DNA of 64,000 nt, taken from the NCBI GenBank assembly GCA_017623505.1, contig JAGAOZ010000014.1:120427-184426 (forward strand), written 5' to 3'. Source of the stretch: Alistipes sp. (GTDB lineage: Bacteria; Bacteroidota; Bacteroidia; Bacteroidales; Rikenellaceae). Position numbers and translations under genes: made by a program. The notes beneath the pieces are model-generated. The model was not told the DNA's origin. It did no database searches and was given only the letters and a program-made list of their open reading frames with translations. Positions 8,949-17,290 of this stretch are shown piece after piece. Every line of letters begins with the position of its first letter. The stretch's first letter is position 1.

Positions 8949-10535
8949 TTAGAATGGAGGTTCATCACTCAACCCACGAGGCATAGCACCACCCGCAGGG
9001 GCATCCAACCCAAACTCGCCACCTCCATTAGCAGAGCCTAAACCTCCAAAACCGCCGTCACTGCCTATGCTGCTCGGAATCTCCTTATAGGCGGGAGCTC
9101 CACCTGCGTAGCCGTCCGACAACGAAGAGCTGTCGGCATCGAAATCGGCAAAACGAGCCTGCTCCTTCAAGAAACGGAGCTTGACGTCGGTAACCTCGCC
9201 GTTACGGTGCTTGGCGATGATAATCTCCGCCATACCCGCTGTCGGCGCACCATTCTCGTCGGTGGTCATACCGTAATACTCGGGACGGTGGATAAATGCT
9301 ACAACGTCGGCATCCTGCTCGATAGCTCCCGACTCACGCAAATCGGAGAGCTGCGGACGGTGGTTACCGCCACGTGTCTCGGTAGCACGACTCAGCTGCG
9401 AGAGGGCTATAATAGGCACATCCAACTCCTTGGCAATGGCCTTCAGCGTACGCGATATGTAGGCAACCTCCTGCTCTCGGTTACCGCGAGAATCCTGCGG
9501 ACCGGTCATCAGCTGGAGGTAGTCGATGATGATAATCTTAATGCCGTTGTGCGACTTCAGACGACGAGCCTTAGAGCGGAACTCAAAGACGGACAACGCC
9601 GGAGTGTCGTCGATAAAGAGAGGGGCCATACCCAAGGCTTTGGTCTTATCCTCCAAATGTACCCAATCTTGTGGCGAGAGGCGACCTCGCTTGACATCCT
9701 TAGAGTCCAAGCCCGTCTCACCGACGATAAGTCGCATCATAAGCTGCACGGCAGGCATCTCCAACGAGAAGAAGGCTACCGGCTGGTCGTGGTCAATAAC
9801 CATATTACGGGCCATAGACAGCACAAAAGCTGTCTTACCCATCGAAGGACGCGCCGCAACGATAATCAAGTCACTGCGCTGCCAACCCAAAGTAACACGG
9901 TCCACAGCCAAAAAACCCGAAGGGACACCGATATAGGCGTCGGTATTACGGCTCGCCTCCTCAATCTGGCGCAGAGCCTTTGCCAACACATCACTCGCCA
10001 TCTGCACAGAACGCTTCACATAACCCTCCGAGACGTTGAAAATCTCCTGCTCGGCAAAGCCAATCAAATCGGTCACATCCTGCTCCTCGTCGTAGGAACG
10101 ACGCTGAATCTCGGTAGCCGAACGGATAAGCTCACGCTGAACATACTTCTGAGCAATAATCTTGGCGTGGAACTCGACATTAGCCGCCGAGCCGACCTTC
10201 TGAGTCAGCTGAGCCAAATAGTTCGCTCCACCAATCTGCTTGAGCTGCTTGGTCGCCTTCAGACGCTCGGTAACGGTATACAAATCCACCGGCTTGAGCT
10301 CATGCGACAAGTCCTCAATCGCTTTATAGATTATGCGGTGCTCCTCGGTGTAGAAGGTCTCGGGACGCACATACTCTTGGACCACGATGATACTGTCGTG
10401 CTCCAACATCAACGCTCCGAGGACCGCCTCCTCAAGCTCCAACGCCTGAGGTGGAACAAGGCCCTGAATCGACTGCTCGGTAAGAGATTCGTATGCCTGC
10501 TTGTTTCGTTGTGAACGGTTATACTCTTTGGCCAT
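8949..10535 (-). CDS. dnaB: Replicative DNA helicase DnaB
   Basis: Hexameric 5'-3' helicase of the replication fork. The DnaB N-terminal domain (about 25-130: PPQALELEEAVLGALML) is followed by the RecA-like domain with Walker A AARPSMGKTAFVL near 231, Walker B IIIIDYLQLM, and the arginine-finger region QLSRATETRGGN. No intein interrupts it. The 528 residues end in a Gly-rich tail of about 55 residues finishing in SDEPPF. First gene of the operon that continues through the mur/fts genes, with a good promoter about 38 nt upstream. Confidence 0.97.
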   Translation of the reverse strand: MAKEYNRSQRNKQAYESLTEQSIQGLVPPQALELEEAVLGALMLEHDSIIVVQEYVRPETFYTEEHRIIYKAIEDLSHELKPVDLYTVTERLKATKQLKQIGGANYLAQLTQKVGSAANVEFHAKIIAQKYVQRELIRSATEIQRRSYDEEQDVTDLIGFAEQEIFNVSEGYVKRSVQMASDVLAKALRQIEEASRNTDAYIGVPSGFLAVDRVTLGWQRSDLIIVAARPSMGKTAFVLSMARNMVIDHDQPVAFFSLEMPAVQLMMRLIVGETGLDSKDVKRGRLSPQDWVHLEDKTKALGMAPLFIDDTPALSVFEFRSKARRLKSHNGIKIIIIDYLQLMTGPQDSRGNREQEVAYISRTLKAIAKELDVPIIALSQLSRATETRGGNHRPQLSDLRESGAIEQDADVVAFIHRPEYYGMTTDENGAPTAGMAEIIIAKHRNGEVTDVKLRFLKEQARFADFDADSSSLSDGYAGGAPAYKEIPSSIGSDGGFGGLGSANGGGEFGLDAPAGGAMPRGLSDEPPF

Positions 10536-10572
10536 AAATCAGAATTTTCTATAAGAATGGGTTTACAAACTT

Positions 10573-10604
10573 CAAAAGTACTCTTTTTTTATACAACCGC
10601 CAAA
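10573..10604 (-). promoter_or_regulatory. Promoter of the dnaB-division operon
   Basis: On the minus strand TTTG (10604-10601), a 20-nt spacer, then TACTTTTG (10580-10573) match the Bacteroidetes -33/-7 consensus (TTTG...TAnnTTTG). It lies about 38 nt before the dnaB start. No other gap in the operon downstream is long enough for an obvious second promoter, so the whole eight-gene set may depend on it. Confidence 0.7.
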
Positions 10605-10817
10605 CTATGTAGAGCCAAAATATAAACATTTTGTTTATAGGGTTATGAACAATGGTGACAAGCAGACAATTTCACAAACAAATATTTTGTTATTTTATTA
10701 TATTATTATGGTTTATTATTGCTTATTTTTACACTTTTATAACCTCAATAAACGATGATTATTCCTATAAATCCCATACGACATAACACTATAACGCCCG
10801 CTCAAAGACCAACAAAA

Positions 10818-10897
10818 GGGGTGTGTATAGCCCCGCTTTATCCCGTGAGTGCGACACAAGCAGACACACCCCAAGAGAACACCTCACCACAGGTGTT
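10818..10897 (-). terminator. Two hairpins downstream of the hydrolase; probable terminator
   Basis: On the minus strand AACACCT/AGGTGTT (10897-10878, 6-nt loop) is followed by GGGGTGTGT (10872-10864) pairing with ACACACCCC (10826-10818) across a 37-nt loop, then TTTTG. The position after the hydrolase stop and the T run suggest a terminator. The large loop leaves room for a small structured RNA, which I cannot identify. Confidence 0.45.
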
Positions 10898-10934
10898 CCA
10901 CTTGAAGTAAATCTGCTTTGACGATGAATTGTCG

Positions 10935-11849
10935 CTAACGATTGTCGTTGCTTTTGGCAGCAACGTCCTCTATGAATTTCACAATAACAGAGCAATAGCT
11001 GCTATCTTGTTCGGGATGGACAAAATCCTCAATGATGCAGTGATTATCTCCATCAACCACCCATTTCTGCGCATTAGGTGCGGCCTTAACGAGTTGCTCA
11101 AAGTTGGCAAAAGGGACTATCTCATCCCCCACAGAGTGCACAAGCAGTGCGGGACGACAGCCGAGCTTCTGTATCTCTGCCAGAGGTGTAACATCTGCAT
11201 ATTCCCCAAATCGGAGGCTTGTTGTTGCATTGACAAATGGAGCCAGAATCTTTGCAAGCCACATAGGCACTTGCTGCTCAACATTGCGATTGAAATTATA
11301 CTCCCAACTACTATACGACGATAACGAGATCAAAGCATCGATATCTTTACACCTTCCCGTAGAGGTAATGGCCGTTGCCGCACCCATACTTACTCCCATA
11401 ACAATCACCGGAACAGCCTCATATCTCGGCTGGCTCTTTAGAAAAGCAACCGCAGCACACACATCCATCCACTCGCGTGTGCCAGCGTAGATTTTCTCTC
11501 CCGAACTTGCCCCGTGAGCTCGCAAATCGAGCAACAGAGAGGCGTAACTATGTCGGGCAAACAAACTTGCGTGTCCATACCAGTCGGTTATCGTTCCCGA
11601 ATGGATGCCTCCCAAACAGATGATAACAGCTTTGGGACTTTCAACCTCCACCTCATAGGCCCCAAGGGTGATACCATCAGCACTCTTCAGCGTGATAGTT
11701 CGGGAGCTAATACCGAAATCGGCAGCATTGTAGGGCTCACTGAAGCTGCGACAATCAAGCATAGAGTGCATCTTAATTGCCGGAATAGCAAAAAGTATAA
11801 TAATAACGAGAACAACCGCAATGGCGACGTACAGACTAATATATTTCAT
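10935..11849 (-). CDS. Membrane-anchored alpha/beta hydrolase
   Basis: Serine hydrolase of the alpha/beta fold with unknown substrate. Starting at MKYISL gives 304 residues; an upstream Met (11912) would add 21 residues of non-coding-like sequence. A single N-terminal membrane span (about 4-24) anchors it. The nucleophile elbow is GVSMGAA, the acid probably Asp in HSVGDEIVP, and the base His in DGDNHCI, so the triad is complete. LDLRAHGASSG is the usual oxyanion-side motif. It resembles the YfhR/BEM46-like group. It is monocistronic, ending in the hairpins at 10818-10897. Confidence 0.85.
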   Translation of the reverse strand: MKYISLYVAIAVVLVIIILFAIPAIKMHSMLDCRSFSEPYNAADFGISSRTITLKSADGITLGAYEVEVESPKAVIICLGGIHSGTITDWYGHASLFARHSYASLLLDLRAHGASSGEKIYAGTREWMDVCAAVAFLKSQPRYEAVPVIVMGVSMGAATAITSTGRCKDIDALISLSSYSSWEYNFNRNVEQQVPMWLAKILAPFVNATTSLRFGEYADVTPLAEIQKLGCRPALLVHSVGDEIVPFANFEQLVKAAPNAQKWVVDGDNHCIIEDFVHPEQDSSYCSVIVKFIEDVAAKSNDNR

Positions 11850-11933
11850 AACACACAACAAGCTGTTGATGAAAAACAAATGGGCTATAGTACATTGCGT
11901 AAAATAGCCCATCTATTTTGTACGGCGAAGTGC

Positions 11934-14009
11934 TTACTTTACAATGGTAAGCTCCTTCATAATATGCTCACAGCCGGCAAACTTATCCACAACGAACAAC
12001 ACATAGCGGATATCCACAGCGATACAACGCTGCAACTCAGGCTCAAAAGCTACATCGCCCGACATAGCCTCCCAGTTGCCGTCAAAAGCCAAACCAATAA
12101 GGCGGCCCTTCTTATCCAAAACAGGCGAACCAGAGTTACCGCCTGTAATATCCAGATTACAGAGGAAACCGACAGGCAGCTTGCCGTTCTTCATAGCGTA
12201 AGGACCATAATCTTTGGTACGGTAGAGCTCCTTCAGACGCTCCTCAACGGTGAACTCCAGAGGGTTTGTGGTATCCTCCTTAGCGATAACGCCGTCGAGT
12301 GTAGTATAATAGTTATAGGTAATAGCGTCGGCAGGCGAGTAAGGCAATACCTGACCGTATGTCAGACGGATAGTGAAGTTAGCATCTGAATACCAAGCCT
12401 TATCAGGGTTCTGACGCATCAGACCTGCCACGTACAGACGGTGTGCATCCTGCTGCAAATAGAGGTTATCGCCCTGCACAGATGGGTGCTCGATGAGCTC
12501 GGTAAATTTACGCATAAGGCTCTCCATCAGAGCTCCTGCAGGGTCAGTCTTGCGTGCATCCATGTCGGCAGCCTGCACCTTCTCGAGTGAGGTGAAGATG
12601 GTGTTGTCGTACAACCAATCAACATAAGACTCGATGTTGCCACCGAACTGTTCGTCGATTACATTATATATATCAGGCAGATGCTCAGCCTTCATATTCT
12701 CGCGTGCTATGGTCAGCATACGCTTAGCAACCTTGCGGTCCAAATCGGCGTCATAGTCCTTGTAGAACGCTGCATTTGGGCGGCGTGTAGCTGTTACGAG
12801 CTCCACGCCACGCATAAATGCCTCCGAGAGATATTGGATAGCACCATTGACCTCGCTACTCTGCTCGATAGCTCTCTTCATATCTGCCAAAGCGGTCTGG
12901 AAGCCCTCCTCGGGCAGGGTGTTAGCGTCAGCCCACGCCTGGAATGACTGCTCCTGAGCTACCTTCTTATCGCGCACCTTGAGTTTCTCGATACCGCGTG
13001 ACATACCGATAGAGTTCTTCCAATAGTTAGATGATGAGGCATACTTCGAAGCGTACTTGATACGAATCTCGTCGCTCTGCTCCATAGCCTCCCACAAGAT
13101 AGCCTGACGCTCGCCACGGATATAGATACGCTGTGGGTTATCTACGCCCAACATGTAGTCAATCTCGTGTGAAGTCATATAACGCTCGGTAGAGCCAGGG
13201 AAGCCCATAACCATCGAGAAGTCACCCTCCTTAACACCCTTGAGCGAAATCTCCAAATGAACAGGGGCCTTGTAAGGTACATTATCTGCAGAGTACTCCG
13301 CAGGACGATTATCCTTATCGGCATAGACACGGAAGATAGAGAAGTCGCCCGTATGGCGTGGCCACATCCAGTTGTCGGTATCGCCACCAAACTTACCGAT
13401 AGACGATGGAGGAGTACCTACTAAACGGACGTCTGTATAGACATCGTAAGCAAAGGCGAAGTACTGATTACCGCCGAAGAAAGGCACTACGCGGACTGTA
13501 TACTTCTTCTCCCACTTCTCGTCCAAAGCCTTAACAACGGCCTTAACATTGGCATTGACCATATCCTCACGTTCCTTGCCCTTAGCAATAGAGGGAACAT
13601 TGCCCAACACCTGCTCGGTGACATCCTCGATATGGCGAACAAACTGCACCTTCAAGCCCGGAACAGGCAACTCCTCCTCGAAAGAAGAGGCCCAGAAGCC
13701 ATTTTTGAGGTAGTCGTGCTCAACAGATGAGAGCTGCTGAATAGAGCCGTAACCGCAGTGGTGGTTGGTAAAGATAAGACCCTTATCCGAAACAATCTCG
13801 CCTGTGCAGCCGCCACCAAAAATCACGATAGCATCCTTTAATGAGTTATGCTCAACAGAGTAGACATCCTCGGCAGAGAGCTTGAAGCCCTTAGCTTTCA
13901 TATCCTTGATATTCATCTTCTGAAGGTATGGCAACAACCACATACCCTCGTCAGCCATAGCCGTAAACGACAGCAAAGAGGCTACGACAGCAAACAAAAG
14001 TTTTCTCAT
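11934..14009 (-). CDS. dpp7: S46 family dipeptidyl-peptidase, DPP7 type
   Basis: Periplasmic serine exopeptidase releasing dipeptides from the N-terminus of peptides; important in asaccharolytic or peptide-using Bacteroidetes. From MRKLLF (a signal peptide, cleavage near ALA-type site TAMADE) the protein is 691 residues. Visible are the catalytic His region TNHHCGYG (about 81-88), the TDNWMWPRHTGDF region with the Asp, and Ser in GGNSGSP (about 623-629). The specificity loop reads FDGNWEA. Gly at this position is known for DPP7 (hydrophobic P1), whereas DPP11 (acidic P1) has Arg. An upstream Met at 14162 would precede the promoter and was rejected. Confidence 0.95.
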   Translation of the reverse strand: MRKLLFAVVASLLSFTAMADEGMWLLPYLQKMNIKDMKAKGFKLSAEDVYSVEHNSLKDAIVIFGGGCTGEIVSDKGLIFTNHHCGYGSIQQLSSVEHDYLKNGFWASSFEEELPVPGLKVQFVRHIEDVTEQVLGNVPSIAKGKEREDMVNANVKAVVKALDEKWEKKYTVRVVPFFGGNQYFAFAYDVYTDVRLVGTPPSSIGKFGGDTDNWMWPRHTGDFSIFRVYADKDNRPAEYSADNVPYKAPVHLEISLKGVKEGDFSMVMGFPGSTERYMTSHEIDYMLGVDNPQRIYIRGERQAILWEAMEQSDEIRIKYASKYASSSNYWKNSIGMSRGIEKLKVRDKKVAQEQSFQAWADANTLPEEGFQTALADMKRAIEQSSEVNGAIQYLSEAFMRGVELVTATRRPNAAFYKDYDADLDRKVAKRMLTIARENMKAEHLPDIYNVIDEQFGGNIESYVDWLYDNTIFTSLEKVQAADMDARKTDPAGALMESLMRKFTELIEHPSVQGDNLYLQQDAHRLYVAGLMRQNPDKAWYSDANFTIRLTYGQVLPYSPADAITYNYYTTLDGVIAKEDTTNPLEFTVEERLKELYRTKDYGPYAMKNGKLPVGFLCNLDITGGNSGSPVLDKKGRLIGLAFDGNWEAMSGDVAFEPELQRCIAVDIRYVLFVVDKFAGCEHIMKELTIVK

Positions 14010-14047
14010 ATTATTTAAAGTATTTAATGGTTTATATCTTCTCTTGC

Positions 14048-14077
14048 CAAAGGTAAGAATATTTTTCGATAATGCAA
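14048..14077 (-). promoter_or_regulatory. Promoter of the DPP7 gene
   Basis: Minus strand TTG (14077-14075), 19-nt spacer, TACCTTTG (14055-14048), 38 nt before the ATG at 14009. It matches the Bacteroidetes consensus and supports the downstream start choice. Confidence 0.65.
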
Positions 14078-14170
14078 CGCACCGAAAAGCAGTTTTATTG
14101 CGAAAAGAAAAAAGAAAAGAAGCTGCCCAACAGCAATGTTGTGACAGCTTCTTGCTACGCAAGGTGTATA

Positions 14171-16396
14171 TTACTGTATCTTGTAACGAGGTTTGGCCAC
14201 GCCCGTATGCTCCAAGAAGTAACGCTGCGACTTCAAAAGATTACGCGCCTGAAGCACCATAGTCTTGGTCTCGCTCATTACAGTCAGATAGAACATACTT
14301 GCTTTGGTGTTACCCTCGCCCGCCGTGATACGCTGAAGCTCCGACTTAGTAATATCGGCGATATGCTCAAAGAGCTCATCACGCATAGTAAGCACGTGGT
14401 CAATATCCGAGAAGTCGTTGGTAACGAGCATGTGGTTAATGATACCGTAAATCTCTGCCACAGCATCGTTGATACGCATCAAATCATCAACCTGCTCCTG
14501 CGAAAGGCCCTTATGGTTATTGTCGATATGCTCGTAAGCAGGGCGCGTGATATGCAGGATAGCCTTAGTGATTTCACTCAAGTAATCGACAACCTGAACG
14601 TAGTAGAGCGACACCTCAACACTCGAGGACTTCATCTTGCGCAGTGCCGGCATAATGCTATATTTGAGCTTATTGGTATGCTCGTAGCACTCCGTACTCT
14701 CACGAACAAGCTCCTTGAGAGCCCTACGGTCCTCCTTCAAAACGGCAACCATCGTGCGGTCATAAATCTGAGTCGATGTCTTCATCATCTTACATACCTC
14801 AACGACAACACTGTCGATGGTATCGTTCTGGGTAGCCTCCTGCGTTGTAGCCTCCTGCGGCTTCTTGCCCAGGAAGTTACTCTTAATGAGCATCCACATA
14901 CAGGCCAACGTAGCGATGATAAATGCTACCGTACCGCCCCACATGAGTATTGCACCCAACAACAAAGCGATAATGAAGGCTCCGATACCCGTAACAAACC
15001 ATCCCATAACAACGGTCATAACACCTGTGATACGATAGACGGCACTCTCTCTACCCCACGCCTTATCGGCAAGCGAAGAACCCATAGCAACCATAAAACA
15101 TACGTAGGTGGTTGAAAGAGGCAGCTTCAAAGTGGTACCCACAGAGATAAGCAGCGCGGCAGTGGTGAGATTCACTACGGCACGTATCATATCGTATGGC
15201 GCGCCGGTATGCTCGACATCCTCGTACTCAAAACGCTTCGAAACGAAGTTCTTGACACGCTCAGGGACAATCTTGTCGATAAAACGAGAGGTCTTAATCG
15301 ATGCACGAACGATAGAGCGCGAGAAGACGTTAGAGTTATATTCGATATTATCGGCATCGTCACCCTTACCTGCAAGCGAGGTCTCGGTCTTCGACACATT
15401 CATAGACTTGGTAGAGGTCCAAAGCGTAATAACCATAATCACACCTGAAAGAATAAGCCAGCCAAACTGTGCCTTACTCTCGCCCTCCAAAGCCGACATA
15501 GATGCCATAGCGAAGTTACCATCGACAGCATTATAGGCATCCAAACCTGCCAACGGCACACCGATAAAGTTCACAAGGTCATTACCCGCAAAAGCCAAAG
15601 CCAAAGCGAAGGTGCCTGCCAAAATATTCACTCGCAAGATATTGACGCGGAACAACTGCAAGAAGAACATCAAAGCCGAGCAACCAACCCAGCAAACAAC
15701 AACTGCCAAAAGCATGTGGCTATCAACCCACGCAACGAATGCCGTATCAGCCAAAACACCCTTCAAGGCTTTGAAAACAGCGAAGTAAACGATAGCGGTA
15801 AAGGATGCTCCGCACCACAAAGCTCCCGCCTTACGGAAGATGGCCATATATCGGAACGAGAACAACAGACGCGAGAACCACATCACAAATGTACCGAAGA
15901 CAAAAGCAATAACCACAGACATCAAAATAGCTGTGATAACACCCATAGCTCGCGCAGTATTCAGATAAGAGCCCAAATCGGCAATGCCTAAGCCCGGAGT
16001 ATTAACAATCTTGTAGACAGCAACGGCAATAGCTGCTCCCAACAAGCTGAAAACCAGCGCAACAGTGGTCGAGGTCGGAAGGCCCAACGAGTTGTAGATA
16101 TCCAACAGAATAACGTTGGCCATCATCACACTCACGTAGAGTATCATAACCTCGTGGAACGAGAACATCGTAGGGTGGAACATACCACTTCGGGCAACCT
16201 CCATCATACCCGAAGAGGAGATAACTCCCAGGATAATACCGACTGATGCAACTAAAAGAATAACCTTGAATTTTGCCGCCTTAGAACCGATTGCAGCATT
16301 CATGAAATTGACAGCGTCGTTGGTAACGCCGACATAAAGACCGCTAACTGCAAGAACAGCCAAAGCGGCCAACATAGCCATATATAAAGCTTCCAT
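14171..16396 (-). CDS. PiT-family inorganic phosphate transporter with PhoU-like C-terminal domain
   Basis: Inner-membrane phosphate:cation symporter. The 741 residues contain duplicated PiT signatures: GVTNDAVNFMNAAIGSKAA (about 23-41) and FAGNDLVNFIGVPLAG in the second half, each with the conserved D/N pair, plus LPTSTT and LPLSTT motifs. Around ten membrane segments end near residue 500. The remaining 230 residues are helical and charged, resembling PhoU. Such PiT-PhoU fusions are common in Bacteroidetes, where the tail may gate or regulate uptake. It is single-gene, with its own promoter. Confidence 0.93.
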   Translation of the reverse strand: MEALYMAMLAALAVLAVSGLYVGVTNDAVNFMNAAIGSKAAKFKVILLVASVGIILGVISSSGMMEVARSGMFHPTMFSFHEVMILYVSVMMANVILLDIYNSLGLPTSTTVALVFSLLGAAIAVAVYKIVNTPGLGIADLGSYLNTARAMGVITAILMSVVIAFVFGTFVMWFSRLLFSFRYMAIFRKAGALWCGASFTAIVYFAVFKALKGVLADTAFVAWVDSHMLLAVVVCWVGCSALMFFLQLFRVNILRVNILAGTFALALAFAGNDLVNFIGVPLAGLDAYNAVDGNFAMASMSALEGESKAQFGWLILSGVIMVITLWTSTKSMNVSKTETSLAGKGDDADNIEYNSNVFSRSIVRASIKTSRFIDKIVPERVKNFVSKRFEYEDVEHTGAPYDMIRAVVNLTTAALLISVGTTLKLPLSTTYVCFMVAMGSSLADKAWGRESAVYRITGVMTVVMGWFVTGIGAFIIALLLGAILMWGGTVAFIIATLACMWMLIKSNFLGKKPQEATTQEATQNDTIDSVVVEVCKMMKTSTQIYDRTMVAVLKEDRRALKELVRESTECYEHTNKLKYSIMPALRKMKSSSVEVSLYYVQVVDYLSEITKAILHITRPAYEHIDNNHKGLSQEQVDDLMRINDAVAEIYGIINHMLVTNDFSDIDHVLTMRDELFEHIADITKSELQRITAGEGNTKASMFYLTVMSETKTMVLQARNLLKSQRYFLEHTGVAKPRYKIQ

Positions 16397-16447
16397 AAAA
16401 AGTTTTTTGCCTGCGTCACGTAGGACATTCAGGGTTGTTTAGTGTCC

Positions 16448-16477
16448 CAAAGGTAGGCATTTTAACAGTTACGCAAA
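16448..16477 (-). promoter_or_regulatory. Promoter of the phosphate transporter gene
   Basis: Minus strand TTTG (16477-16474), 18-nt spacer, TACCTTTG (16455-16448), about 52 nt before the ATG at 16396. Confidence 0.6.
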
Positions 16478-16567
16478 AGAGACGAAGCAACTCTTAACAA
16501 AAAGTTAATATTGTCGTAATAATTAATTAACAAATAAATTTCGCCTTCCGACAGGCAGGGATAACCT

Positions 16568-17290
16568 TTAACGACGCTTATCAAAGCGGGCTTTGCTCAC
16601 CGAGAGCGTAGCCACACTAAGACGAACATCCTGCGTAGCAGCAAGGATAGCATTGCCCAGAGAGATGATTGTCGCTCCCGTAGTAAAGACATCATCGACC
16701 AACAGCAGATGACGGCCGTTGAGCTGCTCAGGGCGGACAACAGAGAAGATTCCCTCGACATTACCCCACCGCTCGGCTGTGCTATGGAGTGTCTGCGAGT
16801 GGTTATATTGTGTGCGGCGAACGGCACGACACAGAAGCTCAACACCCAAACCCCGACTCAAACCCTCTGCAAGATACTCCGACTGGTTATATGTACGGCT
16901 CAGGCGGCGTTGCCAATGCAGAGGAACAGGGACAATGGCATCAATATCGGAATAAAACGGGCTCTCCTCCAAAAAGGCAGACCACCACAGGCCCAACTCA
17001 CGCGCCACGCCATAGGCTTGACGATACTTAATATCGTGGATAGCCCGCTGCCAGCCACTGCCTTGAATATACCACAGCAAAGCCGAGGCGTGCTCGACAG
17101 GCATCAAGCCCCAGAACTGCGTCAGCATAGGATTCTCTGTCTCAAGATGAAAGTTGGTTAGCGGAGCCATAACCTCGCACGTGGTACATATTGGCAAGCC
17201 CTGCTTAGAGATGGCAGCACCACAAACCGCACAACGGCGGGGAGCAATAAGATTGCCCACCGAAGAGAGAAGATTATTGAGGATCGACAT
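16568..17290 (-). CDS. ComF family protein (phosphoribosyltransferase fold)
   Basis: 240 residues. An N-terminal zinc ribbon of the double-CxxC type (CAVCGAAISKQGLPICTTC, about 18-36) precedes a type I phosphoribosyltransferase domain with the PRPP loop LLLVDDVFTTGATI (about 198-211). ComF proteins are needed for DNA uptake in competent bacteria and interact with PriA in some species. Here the ATG overlaps the 3' end of priA by 17 nt, so the two are co-translated. This supports a shared role in processing single-stranded DNA. Confidence 0.92.
   Translation of the reverse strand: MSILNNLLSSVGNLIAPRRCAVCGAAISKQGLPICTTCEVMAPLTNFHLETENPMLTQFWGLMPVEHASALLWYIQGSGWQRAIHDIKYRQAYGVARELGLWWSAFLEESPFYSDIDAIVPVPLHWQRRLSRTYNQSEYLAEGLSRGLGVELLCRAVRRTQYNHSQTLHSTAERWGNVEGIFSVVRPEQLNGRHLLLVDDVFTTGATIISLGNAILAATQDVRLSVATLSVSKARFDKRR

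Larger units (their letters stand above)
10536..10934. other. Intergenic region without a gene, with AT-rich stretch and hairpins
   Basis: No ORF with coding character. 10560-10790 is strongly AT-rich; 10573-10604 holds the dnaB promoter. 10814-10900 holds two hairpins described separately. I looked for DnaA boxes because dnaB is adjacent and saw none. Confidence 0.6.

Noticed and set aside
9207-10514. 435-residue plus-strand open frame opposite dnaB
   Set aside because: It is the antisense of dnaB, with composition typical of antisense frames (Leu/Arg/His-rich).
10536-10934. Replication origin next to dnaB
   Set aside because: AT-rich, but no DnaA boxes (TTATCCACA-like) and no dnaA or parAB nearby.
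10935-11912. Upstream ATG for the hydrolase
   Set aside because: The added 21 residues look non-coding, and MKYISL gives a normal membrane anchor.
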